Part shown: one piece after another, positions 54,694-62,112 of the stretch | How the letters are laid out: each line of letters opens with the position of its first letter | How positions within the stretch are numbered: the stretch's first letter is position 1 | Assembly: GCF_900177425.1 (NCBI RefSeq) | Contig: NZ_LT840184.1 | Coordinates: 499,547-563,546, forward strand | Source: Paenibacillus uliginis N3/975 | GTDB lineage: Bacteria; Bacillota; Bacilli; Paenibacillales; Paenibacillaceae | Direction of reading: 5' to 3' | Length of the DNA stretch: 64,000 nt | Program-made: the position numbers and the translations under genes | Notes under the pieces: model-generated | The model's input: the letters and a program-made list of their open reading frames with translations, nothing else | Databases searched by the model: none | What the model was told of the DNA's origin: nothing

Positions 54694-55338
54694 GTGAACA
54701 TCTTATTCATGGGCCCTCCTGGGGCAGGAAAAGGAACACAAGCAGAAACCATTGTAAATGAATTCGGCATTCCTCACATCTCTACAGGCGACGCGTTTCG
54801 TCTGGCGATTAAACAAGGAACTCCTATTGGGATTAAAGCGAAAGAATACATTGATCAAGGTCTGCTGGTGCCTGATGATGTGACGATCGGTATTGTGGAA
54901 GAACGTCTGCAGCAGTCCGATTGCGAAAAAGGTTTTTTATTGGACGGTTTTCCAAGAACCCTTTCGCAAGCGGAAGCGCTGAATGACATTCTCTCCCGCT
55001 TGAATACTGGACTCGACCATGTCATCAACCTGAAAGTTGATCGTGAGAAGCTGATGGCTCGTCTTACCGGACGACGCATCTGCAAGAACTGCGGCGCAAC
55101 TTATCATGTGATCTTTAATCCGCCTAAACAGGAAGGCGTTTGTGATAAATGCGGCGGTGAACTGTATCAACGCTCCGACGATAACGAAGAGAGCGTGGGC
55201 ATTCGCTTGGACGAATATATCAACAAAACAGCACCACTCCTCACGTTTTATGAACAAAAAGGTCTTTTGCGTCAAATTGATGGTGAACAGGAAATCGGCG
55301 CGGTTTCCGCTGAAATTGCGTCCGTACTGCGAGGTTAA
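54694..55338 (+). CDS. adk: Adenylate kinase (zinc-lid type)
   Basis: A 214-residue kinase converting ATP + AMP to 2 ADP. P-loop GPPGAGKGT at 7-15. The long lid carries zinc ligands C130, C133, C150 and C153, the Gram-positive form. GTG start at 54694 after GGAGGAGGG. Confidence 0.98.
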   Translation: MNILFMGPPGAGKGTQAETIVNEFGIPHISTGDAFRLAIKQGTPIGIKAKEYIDQGLLVPDDVTIGIVEERLQQSDCEKGFLLDGFPRTLSQAEALNDILSRLNTGLDHVINLKVDREKLMARLTGRRICKNCGATYHVIFNPPKQEGVCDKCGGELYQRSDDNEESVGIRLDEYINKTAPLLTFYEQKGLLRQIDGEQEIGAVSAEIASVLRG

Positions 55339-55343
55339 GTGTA

Positions 55344-56096
55344 ATGATCATTTGTAAATCCGAAAAGGAACTGGGTCTGATGAGAGAAGCAGGACGGATT
55401 GTGGCTGAATGCCACAAACTCCTTTCTGCCCATATCGAACCTGGTATTACAACCGGGGAACTGGATCAAATGGCCGACCGGTTCATTCGCAGCCAAGACG
55501 CTTTGCCGTCTTTTAAAGGCTACAACGGATTTCCTTCCAGCATTTGCGCATCAGTTAATGAAGAATTGGTGCATGGATTTCCAAGCAAACGCAAATTAAT
55601 CGAAGGCGATATCGTTACGTTTGATATCGGTGCACAGTTTCAGGGTTACCACGGTGACTCAGCATGGACCTACCCAGTAGGAAAGATTACCGAAGAAGCC
55701 CAGCGTCTGCTGGATGTGACGGAAGGTTCTCTCTATGCCGGACTTGCGCTAATCAAACCCGATGTCCGCTTGTTTACAATCTCTCATGCCATACAGCGTC
55801 ATATCGAGGATGCCGGATTCTCCGTCGTTCGCGAGTACGTAGGTCATGGTGTGGGCACCGAGCTGCATGAAGATCCGCAAATTCCGAACTACGGCATTCC
55901 GGACCGGGGACCGAGACTCAAACCGGGTATGGTACTCGCGATTGAGCCGATGGTAAACGCCGGTAAGCGCAATGTTAAGACGCTGGAAGACAATTGGACG
56001 GTCGTTACGGTCGATGGCTCACTGTGTGCGCATTTTGAACATACAGTGGCAGTGACTCAGGACGGCATGGAAATTCTGACGAAGTTGGCTGATTAG
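55344..56096 (+). CDS. map: Methionine aminopeptidase
   Basis: A 250-residue type I enzyme removing the initiator Met. Metal-binding acids and His lie in TFDIGAQFQGYHGDSAWTY, YVGHGVGTELHEDP and LAIEPMVNAG, with the last Glu in AHFEHTVAVT. It starts 5 bp after adk; the GCGAGGTTAAG stretch is its weak binding site. Confidence 0.97.
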   Translation: MIICKSEKELGLMREAGRIVAECHKLLSAHIEPGITTGELDQMADRFIRSQDALPSFKGYNGFPSSICASVNEELVHGFPSKRKLIEGDIVTFDIGAQFQGYHGDSAWTYPVGKITEEAQRLLDVTEGSLYAGLALIKPDVRLFTISHAIQRHIEDAGFSVVREYVGHGVGTELHEDPQIPNYGIPDRGPRLKPGMVLAIEPMVNAGKRNVKTLEDNWTVVTVDGSLCAHFEHTVAVTQDGMEILTKLAD

Positions 56097-56411
56097 GTGA
56101 TCGACTTGAATAAAGAAATCACTCCGCAGATCGGTCAAATTGTCAAAATTTTGAGAGGCAGAGATGCTGATCAATATGCCGTCATCGTTTCGATAGAAGA
56201 CAGCAAGTTTGTTAATATTGCGGATGGGAACAAACGCAAGTTTGACCAGGTGAAGAAGAAGAATCTTGTTCATCTGGAGCCCCAGCCTTTCATAAGTAGT
56301 GAGGTTGTAAACAGTTTGCAAGAAAGCGGTCGGGTAACGAATGGAAAGCTGCGGTTCGCCGTCAGCCAGTTTTTATCCGACAAATCCAATGCTGATCAGA
56401 AAGGAGAATAA
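56097..56411 (+). CDS. KOW-domain RNA-binding protein (L14e-like)
   Basis: A 104-residue small basic protein. An N-terminal KOW-like strand pair (IGQIVKILRGRDADQYAVIV) resembles eukaryotic L14e/L6e folds. The equivalent Bacillus gene lies in the same place between map and infA. The start is GTG 56097 directly after the map stop codon (TTG 56106 is possible). Likely ribosome- or rRNA-associated, by position; function not shown. Confidence 0.85.
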   Translation: MIDLNKEITPQIGQIVKILRGRDADQYAVIVSIEDSKFVNIADGNKRKFDQVKKKNLVHLEPQPFISSEVVNSLQESGRVTNGKLRFAVSQFLSDKSNADQKGE

Positions 56412-56413
56412 CT

Positions 56414-56629
56414 GTGGCCAAGGAAGATGTCATTGAAGTCGAAGGTACGGTTATAGAACCGTTGCCGAATGCAACTTTTAGAGTCGAGCTGGAGAATGGT
56501 CATCAAATTCTCGCTCACGTTTCCGGGAAGCTGCGGATGCACTTTATCCGCATCCTTACAGGTGACAAAGTGGTCATACAATTATCACCATACGATTTGT
56601 CCAAAGGTCGTATCACTTACCGTAAATAG
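56414..56629 (+). CDS. infA: Translation initiation factor IF-1
   Basis: A 71-residue OB-fold factor (AKEDVIEVEGTVIEPLPNAT, RILTGDKVVIQLSPYDLSKG). It blocks the A site during initiation. GTG start at 56414 after GAAAGGAG; it follows the KOW gene by two bases. Confidence 0.97.
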   Translation: MAKEDVIEVEGTVIEPLPNATFRVELENGHQILAHVSGKLRMHFIRILTGDKVVIQLSPYDLSKGRITYRK

Positions 56630-56669
56630 AATGACGTTCCCCTGGGGAACAAAGGAAAGCTGCGAAGCG

Positions 56670-56764
56670 GTTTTACTGAAGTAAAACTCAGCAGCGGTTA
56701 CGAAAAGTTTTGCAACTGCAAAACGACAGTCTAGTTTTCGAAGCTGGTTTTACAAACGTAAAAC
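56670..56764 (+). repeat. Three tandem hairpins between infA and rpmJ
   Basis: GTTTTAC-tgaa-GTAAAAC (56670-56687), GTTTTGC-aact-GCAAAAC (56707-56724) and GTTTTAC-aaac-GTAAAAC (56747-56764) have 7-bp perfect stems and 4-base loops. The middle one carries compensating G-C for A-T changes. CGAAGCGG (56664-56671) and CGAAGCTGG before the first and third suggest duplication. A separate GTTCCCC/GGGGAAC palindrome lies at 56636-56650. No function known. Confidence 0.8.
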
Positions 56765-56782
56765 TTGGAGGAGGTAATTAAC

Positions 56783-56896
56783 ATGAAGGTAAGACCTTCT
56801 GTGAAGCCTATTTGCGAAAAATGCAAAGTCATTCGCCGCAAAGGGAATGTAATGGTTATCTGTGAAAATCCGAAACACAAACAAAAACAAGGTTAA
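56783..56896 (+). CDS. rpmJ: 50S ribosomal protein L36
   Basis: A 37-residue L36 found by reading the gap. Zinc ligands C11, C14, C27 and H32 are present (KVRPSVKPICEKCKVIRRKG). GGAGGAGG precedes ATG 56783. rpsM follows 18 bp later. Confidence 0.98.
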   Translation: MKVRPSVKPICEKCKVIRRKGNVMVICENPKHKQKQG

Positions 56897-56914
56897 AGAA
56901 GGGGGTGTAGCGTA

Positions 56915-57283
56915 ATGGCTCGTATAGCTGGTGTGGATTTGCCACGTGACAAACGCGTTGAGATCGCCTTGACTTACATTTTCGGAATCGGTAAAACGAC
57001 TTCTCAGAAAATTATCAAAGAAGCAGGCATCAATCCGGATACTCGTGTCCGTGATCTTACGGAAGATGAAGTTGGTAAATTGCGTGAAACGATCGATACA
57101 GGTGTTAAGGTAGAAGGCGACCTGCGTCGTGAAATTTCCTTGAATATTAAACGTTTGACTGAAATTGGCTGCTATCGCGGTGTTCGTCACCGTCGTGGAT
57201 TGCCAGTTCGTGGACAACGTACTAAAACAAATGCTCGTACACGGAAAGGTCCTCGTCGTACGGTAGCGAACAAGAAGAAATAA
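56915..57283 (+). CDS. rpsM: 30S ribosomal protein S13
   Basis: A 122-residue S13 of the 30S head (ARIAGVDLPRDKRVEIALTY; RGQRTKTNARTRKGPR tail). AAGGGGGTG precedes ATG 56915. Confidence 0.98.
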   Translation: MARIAGVDLPRDKRVEIALTYIFGIGKTTSQKIIKEAGINPDTRVRDLTEDEVGKLRETIDTGVKVEGDLRREISLNIKRLTEIGCYRGVRHRRGLPVRGQRTKTNARTRKGPRRTVANKKK

Positions 57284-57302
57284 GAAAGGGGGATAACAGA
57301 CA

Positions 57303-57698
57303 ATGGCTAAACCAAAAAAAGTCGTACGTACTAAACGTCGTGACCGCAAAAATATTGAATCTGGCGTGGCACATATCCGTTCCACGTTCAACAATACGAT
57401 CGTAACGATTACGGATCCCCACGGAAATGCTATTTCTTGGGCGAGCTCCGGCGGCATGGGTTTCAAAGGTTCCCGTAAATCAACTCCATTTGCTGCGCAA
57501 ATGGCTGCTGAAACAGCTGCTAAAGCAGCAATGGAACATGGTATGAAGGCAGTGGAAGTAATGGTTAAAGGACCAGGTGCCGGCCGTGAAGCAGCGATTC
57601 GTTCTCTGCAAGCAGCAGGTCTGGAAGTTAACCTCATTAAGGACGTAACACCAATTCCGCATAACGGATGCCGCCCACCAAAACGTCGTCGCGTATAA
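57303..57698 (+). CDS. rpsK: 30S ribosomal protein S11
   Basis: A 131-residue S11 of the platform (GVAHIRSTFNNTIVTITDPH; PIPHNGCRPPKRRRV end). AAAGGGGG precedes ATG 57303. Confidence 0.98.
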   Translation: MAKPKKVVRTKRRDRKNIESGVAHIRSTFNNTIVTITDPHGNAISWASSGGMGFKGSRKSTPFAAQMAAETAAKAAMEHGMKAVEVMVKGPGAGREAAIRSLQAAGLEVNLIKDVTPIPHNGCRPPKRRRV

Positions 57699-57829
57699 TG
57701 AAGTCATCCTGTTAATGTGGTATAAATCCGGTGCAATCTGCTAAGAATGGTTGTTTAGGCATACTACATGGATTACTGGATAAGATGACAGTTTCATATA
57801 GGAGCGACGTTTGAAGGAGGGGTACTTGC

Positions 57830-58774
57830 GTGATTGAAATCGAAAAGCCGAAAATTGAGACCGTTGATGTCAATGAAGAAGGAACCTATGGGAAATTCGT
57901 AGTAGAACCGCTTGAGCGTGGATACGGTACAACGCTGGGGAATTCACTTCGCCGCATTCTGTTGTCCTCGCTGCCTGGCGCAGCCGTTACATCTGTTCAG
58001 ATCGACGGTGTTCTGCATGAATTCTCCACTATTCCTGGTGTCATGGAAGACGTGACTGAAATCATTTTGAACCTGAAAGCTTTGTCGCTGAAGATTCATT
58101 CCGACGAAGAGAAAGTGTTCGAGATTGATGCGGAAGGCGAAGGGGTAGTTACCGCTGGTGACATTCGTGCAGATAGTGATGTGGAGATTCTTAATCCGGA
58201 TCTTCATATCGCAACGCTCGGCCCTGGTGCGAGACTTCACATGCGTATTTTTGCGAGTCGCGGTCGTGGCTATGTCCAGGCGGATCGGAACAAACGCGAT
58301 GACCAGCCTATCGGCGTCATTCCCGTCGATTCGATCTACACGCCGATTAGCCGTGTAAACTACGGCGTTGAAAACACGCGTGTTGGTCAAGTAACCAACT
58401 ACGATAAGTTGACACTCGAAATCTGGACGGATGGAAGCATTCGGCCGGAAGAGGCTGTCAGCCTCGGCGCCAAAATTTTGACTGAACATCTGTTCCTGTT
58501 CGTCGGTCTGACCGATGAAGCTAAGGATGCAGAAATCATGGTCGAAAAAGAAGAAGACAAGAAAGAAAAAGTGCTCGAAATGACGATCGAAGAGCTGGAT
58601 CTCTCCGTTCGTTCCTACAACTGCCTCAAGCGTGCCGGCATTAATACGGTACAAGAGCTGACTACGAAAACGGAAGAGGATATGATGAAGGTTCGTAACT
58701 TGGGCCGCAAATCCTTGGAAGAAGTTCAAGAAAAGCTCGAAGAGCTCGGTTTGGGACTTCGTACGGAAGAATAG
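57830..58774 (+). CDS. rpoA: RNA polymerase subunit alpha
   Basis: A 314-residue alpha subunit. The N-terminal dimerisation domain (YGTTLGNSLRRILLSSLPGA) and the C-terminal UP-element-binding domain (RSYNCLKRAGINTVQEL; RNLGRKSLEEVQEKL) are joined by an acidic linker. GTG start at 57830 after GGAGGGG. The 131-bp gap before it holds no gene. Confidence 0.98.
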   Translation: MIEIEKPKIETVDVNEEGTYGKFVVEPLERGYGTTLGNSLRRILLSSLPGAAVTSVQIDGVLHEFSTIPGVMEDVTEIILNLKALSLKIHSDEEKVFEIDAEGEGVVTAGDIRADSDVEILNPDLHIATLGPGARLHMRIFASRGRGYVQADRNKRDDQPIGVIPVDSIYTPISRVNYGVENTRVGQVTNYDKLTLEIWTDGSIRPEEAVSLGAKILTEHLFLFVGLTDEAKDAEIMVEKEEDKKEKVLEMTIEELDLSVRSYNCLKRAGINTVQELTTKTEEDMMKVRNLGRKSLEEVQEKLEELGLGLRTEE

Positions 58775-58807
58775 TTCGAGATTGTTCTAGCAAAGGAGGG
58801 AAAACAC

Positions 58808-59173
58808 ATGGCATACCAAAAGTTGGGCCGCGACTCCAGTGCGCGTAAAGCGTTGTTCCGTGACCTGGTAACCGACCTGTTCTTATATGAGCGCATTCAA
58901 ACAACTGAAGCCAAAGCTAAAGAAGTTCGCTCGATCGCTGAGAAACTGATTACGAAGGCAAAGCGTAATGATTTGCATGCTCGTCGTCAAGTGGCTGCAT
59001 TCGTACGCCGCGAAACGGTTGATGGTGAACAAGATGCTATCCAAAAATTGTTCTCCGAAATCGCGCCTCGTTACAATGAGCGTCCAGGCGGATACACTCG
59101 TATCCTGAAACTGGGTCCTCGTCGTGGTGACGCAGCTCCAATGGTTTACTTGGAACTGGTAGATCGCGCGTAG
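58808..59173 (+). CDS. rplQ: 50S ribosomal protein L17
   Basis: A 121-residue L17 (AYQKLGRDSSARKALFRDLV). AAAGGAGGG precedes ATG 58808. It ends the alpha operon; the structured RNA region starts about 7 bp after the stop. Confidence 0.98.
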   Translation: MAYQKLGRDSSARKALFRDLVTDLFLYERIQTTEAKAKEVRSIAEKLITKAKRNDLHARRQVAAFVRRETVDGEQDAIQKLFSEIAPRYNERPGGYTRILKLGPRRGDAAPMVYLELVDRA

Positions 59174-59179
59174 TTAACT

Positions 59180-59476
59180 CGATCCCGTTAGATCACTCTC
59201 TGATATCAGGATGCTAACGCATCCGGTGCATTCAAGAGTGAACAGTGCATTCTGAAGTGACTGTAGTTATGTATGCCCGGCTCCATGCTTGTTTATCCGT
59301 CAAGGATGATAAGTTCAGCCTAACCACTCGGGTCGTGGTTCGAGATGGAACATAGTCGGTTTCCGGCTCATCTCGGCTACCCCTGGGGCATCGTAAACAA
59401 GGACCTTCTAGTCATGCGGCTGAACACAAGGGATCGGCTGGCATGATGAAAAGGAGCTCCTTGGGGGCTCTTTTTT
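59180..59476 (+). ncRNA. Structured non-coding region downstream of rplQ, with terminator
   Basis: No gene is seen in this gap. The following complementary pairs nest without crossing: CGATCCC 59180-59186 / GGGATCG 59430-59436 (closing helix); CACTCT 59194-59199 / AGAGTG 59235-59240; GGATGC 59209-59214 / GCATCC 59219-59224; ACAGT 59242-59246 / ACTGT 59260-59264; TTATCC 59293-59298 / GGAT-g-ATAA 59304-59312; GTTCAGCC 59313-59320 / GGCTGAAC 59418-59425; AACCAC 59322-59327 / GTGGTT 59335-59340; CGAGATG 59341-59347 / CATCTCG 59369-59375. A terminator (59454-59476: GAGCTCC, GGGGCTC, six T) follows. I cannot match it to any RNA family I know. It could be an independent RNA or the 3' trailer of the alpha operon mRNA. 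Confidence 0.7.
59453..59476 (+). terminator. Terminator of the alpha operon / structured RNA
   Basis: GGAGCTCC and GGGGCTC form a stem (one G-U pair, loop TTG) followed by TTTTTT. Confidence 0.85.
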
Positions 59477-59553
59477 AAATATAAGAATCTTTTCTTATAT
59501 TTCATGCCGTAACGAAGCCGTCCTCTCAAGGACGGCCAAGTTGTTTCTACTTG
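59477..59553. repeat. Palindromic intergenic repeat, copy 3
   Basis: AAATATAAGAA (59477-59487) pairs with TTCTTATATTT (59492-59502). A second hairpin GCCGTCC (59517-59523) with GGACGGC (59530-59536) follows, then TTGTTTCTACTTGG, which matches the end of copy 1. Same two-part layout, with a shortened first loop and a weakened outer stem. It lies between the terminator and truA. Confidence 0.8.
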
Positions 59554-59588
59554 GAGGCAGCTTAAGGAAGTGAACCAGGAGGGGAACC

Positions 59589-60386
59589 ATGCGCAATCTT
59601 CTGATGAAGGTCAGTTACGACGGAACCAATTATAATGGCTTTCAGACCCAGCCTGGAGGAAACACGGTTCAGGATTTATTGGAGGACGCTATTGAATTAC
59701 TTTCGGGTGAGAAGCTGAAGATTACGGCTTCTGGACGTACGGATGCCGGTGTGCACGCACGCGGGCAGGTGTTCAATTTCTATACAGCGTCCAAAATCCC
59801 GGTAGAGCGTTGGTGTATCGCGCTGAATTCAAGGCTGTCTGAAGACATCGTCGTTACGGATGCGGTGGAGGTACCGCTTGAGTTTCACTCTCGTCGGGAG
59901 GCGAAACAAAAAACGTATCGATATACGATTAACGCCAATCAATTTCCCGATCTGTTCAACCGCAGGTATCAGTTCCATCATCATGGTCGGCTTGATATAA
60001 CTGCGATGGAAGAAGGGCTGCGCCATTTAATCGGTACACATGATTTCACAACCTTTGCTTCAAGGAAATCCACAAAGCCATCACATGTACGGACGATTTA
60101 CGATGCTTGGATCGAGACGGACACGAGTATGTGTCGTCCAGGTACAAGAGATCAAGGTATTATCCATACGTATGTGACGGGAAGCGGATTTTTGCAGCAT
60201 ATGGTGAGAATTATCATGGGTACGCTCATGGAAGTGGGAGAAGGAAAACGGACGCCTGAGAGCATCTCTGTGATACTAGAAGCTAAAAACAGGGCTACAG
60301 CTGGTCCTACAGCGATGAGTACAGGGTTAATGCTCTGGGATGTTGAATACGATATAACTTCTTTTGTGAAACCTGATTTTGCCTAA
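59589..60386 (+). CDS. truA: tRNA pseudouridine(38-40) synthase TruA
   Basis: A 265-residue enzyme. The catalytic Asp lies in ASGRTDAGVHARGQ; the start NLLMKVSYDGTNYNGFQTQP and the C-terminal FLQHMVRIIMGTLMEVG are typical. CCAGGAGGGG precedes ATG 59589. It modifies the anticodon stem of many tRNAs. Confidence 0.97.
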   Translation: MRNLLMKVSYDGTNYNGFQTQPGGNTVQDLLEDAIELLSGEKLKITASGRTDAGVHARGQVFNFYTASKIPVERWCIALNSRLSEDIVVTDAVEVPLEFHSRREAKQKTYRYTINANQFPDLFNRRYQFHHHGRLDITAMEEGLRHLIGTHDFTTFASRKSTKPSHVRTIYDAWIETDTSMCRPGTRDQGIIHTYVTGSGFLQHMVRIIMGTLMEVGEGKRTPESISVILEAKNRATAGPTAMSTGLMLWDVEYDITSFVKPDFA

Positions 60387-60444
60387 TACGTATTCTCCTG
60401 AAAGATGGTTATAGCACGTATTTCTCAAAATATGAGGAGGTTTT

Positions 60445-60777
60445 ATGATGAAATGTCCGGTGTGTAATGATGTTCGTATGCGTGAAGTGCAAAAAGACGG
60501 TGTCATGATCGATGTCTGTCCTGAATGTAAAGGAGTATGGCTCGATCGTGGTGAACTCGAGAAGCTGTTAACTGAAGTTCGTGAAGTGCGACCTGCATTT
60601 AATGAATGGTACGACAAGCATGATGACGATGACCGTAAACATTACCGCGATGACGATAATTACCGCCCTTCGGGTAGAGAATCAGATTATGACAAGCGAT
60701 ACCCGCAGCATGGACAAGGCTATCATAAAAAGAAGAAAAAATCGGTACTCGATGTTTTTGGTGACCTATTCGATTAA
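60445..60777 (+). CDS. Small zinc-ribbon protein (zf-TFIIB type)
   Basis: A 110-residue protein. An N-terminal zinc ribbon C-P-x-C (MKCPVCND) and C-P-E-C-K-G-V-W-L-D-R-G-E-L matches the zf-TFIIB domain seen in many bacterial small proteins. The middle is an Asp/Arg/His/Tyr-rich low-complexity stretch, and the end KKKKKSVLDVFGDLFD is a basic patch plus short helix. GAGGAGG precedes ATG 60445 (60448 also possible). Lies between truA and rplM, where B. subtilis has no gene. Function unknown; nucleic acid or protein binding is likely from composition. Confidence 0.85.
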   Translation: MMKCPVCNDVRMREVQKDGVMIDVCPECKGVWLDRGELEKLLTEVREVRPAFNEWYDKHDDDDRKHYRDDDNYRPSGRESDYDKRYPQHGQGYHKKKKKSVLDVFGDLFD

Positions 60778-60812
60778 GCTGTAAAAATCGTGATAATAAC
60801 CTAAAAAATCGC

Positions 60813-60841
60813 TTGCGATTTCAAGGCTGTTACTGTAATAT
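60813..60841 (+). promoter_or_regulatory. rplM promoter
   Basis: TTGCGA (60813-60818), 17-bp spacer, TAATAT (60836-60841). The -35 overlaps a small hairpin AAATCGC/GCGATTT (60806-60821). Confidence 0.6.
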
Positions 60842-60847
60842 ATAAGT

Positions 60848-60912
60848 TGTGTTTTCTTGACGGCTCTCCCACAGCCCCGGTTAAGAAAACGCCAAGAACT
60901 ATCCATCACTTA
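60848..60912 (+). ncRNA. L13 leader (rplM-rpsI autoregulatory element)
   Basis: GTTTTCTT (60851-60858) pairs with AAGAAAAC (60883-60890), and inside GGCT pairs with AGCC around CTCCCAC. This layout and the GACGGCTCTCCCACAGCCCC core fit what I recall of the Firmicutes L13 leader, where L13 would bind and repress. Assignment from memory. Confidence 0.6.
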
Positions 60913-60993
60913 AAAAAATGTATGACATACGATCGAAGATAGATGAAGAAAATTTGATAAGAATTTTCGGATGAAAACAAGGAGGAACTATAC

Positions 60994-61431
60994 ATGCGTA
61001 CCACTTATATGGCGAAGCCAAATGAAGTTGAGCGTTCTTGGTACATCGTTGATGCCGAAGGCAAAACGCTTGGCCGTTTGGCAAGTGAAGTTGCTGCTCT
61101 GATTCGCGGCAAACATAAGCCACAATTTACTCCACATGTGGATACAGGGGATTTCGTTGTTGTAATCAACGCTGAGAAAATCGTCCTGACAGGCAAGAAA
61201 ATGACTAACAAGAAATACTATCGTCACTCCATGCATCCAGGTGGTTTGAAGGTGACTGTAGCTGAAGACCTGATTAAAAAATTCCCTGAGCGCGTGATCG
61301 AAAGCGCGGTTCACGGTATGCTTCCTAAAACCCGTATGGGCGACAAAATGAAGCTGAGACTCAAAGCTTATGCAGGCACAGCACATCCACACGAAGCTCA
61401 AAAACCAGAAGTTTACGAACTTCGCGGTTAA
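60994..61431 (+). CDS. rplM: 50S ribosomal protein L13
   Basis: A 145-residue L13 (MRTTYMAKPNEVERSWYIVD; HPHEAQKPEVYELRG end). Homologues begin with the same MRTT, so ATG 60994 is preferred to the inner ATG. AAGGAGG precedes it. Confidence 0.98.
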   Translation: MRTTYMAKPNEVERSWYIVDAEGKTLGRLASEVAALIRGKHKPQFTPHVDTGDFVVVINAEKIVLTGKKMTNKKYYRHSMHPGGLKVTVAEDLIKKFPERVIESAVHGMLPKTRMGDKMKLRLKAYAGTAHPHEAQKPEVYELRG

Positions 61432-61450
61432 TTAAAAGGAGGACAGTTTC

Positions 61451-61843
61451 ATGGCACAAGTACAATACTATGGGACAGGTCGTCGTAAGCACTCGGTAGC
61501 ACGTGTTCGCCTTGTACCGGGTGAAGGACGAATTGTCATCAATAAACGTGACATCAATGAATACTTCGGTTTGGAAACTCTCAAACTGATCGTTAAGCAA
61601 CCTTTGAATCTGACTGAAACACTGGGCAAATATGACGTTCTCGTTATTGCTCATGGCGGCGGTATTTCCGGCCAAGCTGGTGCAATCCGTCACGGGATCT
61701 CCCGTGCATTGCTGAAAGCTGACCCTGAATTCCGTGGATCTTTGAAAAAAGCAGGATTCCTGACTCGTGACCCACGTATGAAAGAACGTAAGAAATACGG
61801 TCTTAAAGCGGCTCGTCGCGCTCCTCAGTTCTCCAAACGTTAA
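61451..61843 (+). CDS. rpsI: 30S ribosomal protein S9
   Basis: A 130-residue S9 (AQVQYYGTGRRKHSVARVRL). The tail RRAPQFSKR reaches the P-site tRNA. AAAGGAGG precedes ATG 61451. Confidence 0.98.
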   Translation: MAQVQYYGTGRRKHSVARVRLVPGEGRIVINKRDINEYFGLETLKLIVKQPLNLTETLGKYDVLVIAHGGGISGQAGAIRHGISRALLKADPEFRGSLKKAGFLTRDPRMKERKKYGLKAARRAPQFSKR

Positions 61844-61868
61844 TATCTCTTGTATATCAAGGAATTTC

Positions 61869-61907
61869 AGCCCTTGGCCTTCACAGGTCAAGGGCTTTAA
61901 TTTTTTT
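61869..61907 (+). terminator. rpsI terminator
   Basis: AGCCCTTGGCCT pairs with GGTCAAGGGCT (loop TCACA) and is followed by TTAATTTTTTT. Confidence 0.88.
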
Positions 61908-61961
61908 AAAGAAGATCATTACTATCTGGCCTTTTTGGCTAGGTAGACGTTCCGAAATAAT

Positions 61962-61998
61962 TTGAAGACCTTTTCCCTTTACGGAAAGGTCTTTTTTG
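61962..61998 (+). terminator. Second terminator-like hairpin after rpsI
   Basis: GAAGACCTTTTCC pairs with GGAAAGGTCTTT and runs into TTTTTT. It lies just before the cysH promoter and may insulate it. Confidence 0.8.
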
Positions 61999-62021
61999 CG
62001 TTTATTTTAAATGTATTCATA

Positions 62022-62049
62022 TTGACATTAATTAGAAATGAACTATACT
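62022..62049 (+). promoter_or_regulatory. cysH-sat promoter
   Basis: TTGACA (62022-62027), 16-bp spacer, TATACT (62044-62049). The leader of about 60 nt is too short for an S-box riboswitch. No clear regulator site was recognised. Confidence 0.8.
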
Positions 62050-62112
62050 GTATTTAATTCATACTATTAAAGTAGGTTTTAGAGGAATTGTAAAGAGAAG
62101 GGGCTGATTACA

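Noticed and set aside
62050..62112. S-box (SAM) riboswitch before cysH
   Set aside because: Only about 60 nt separate the promoter and start codon, too short, and no S-box core is present.
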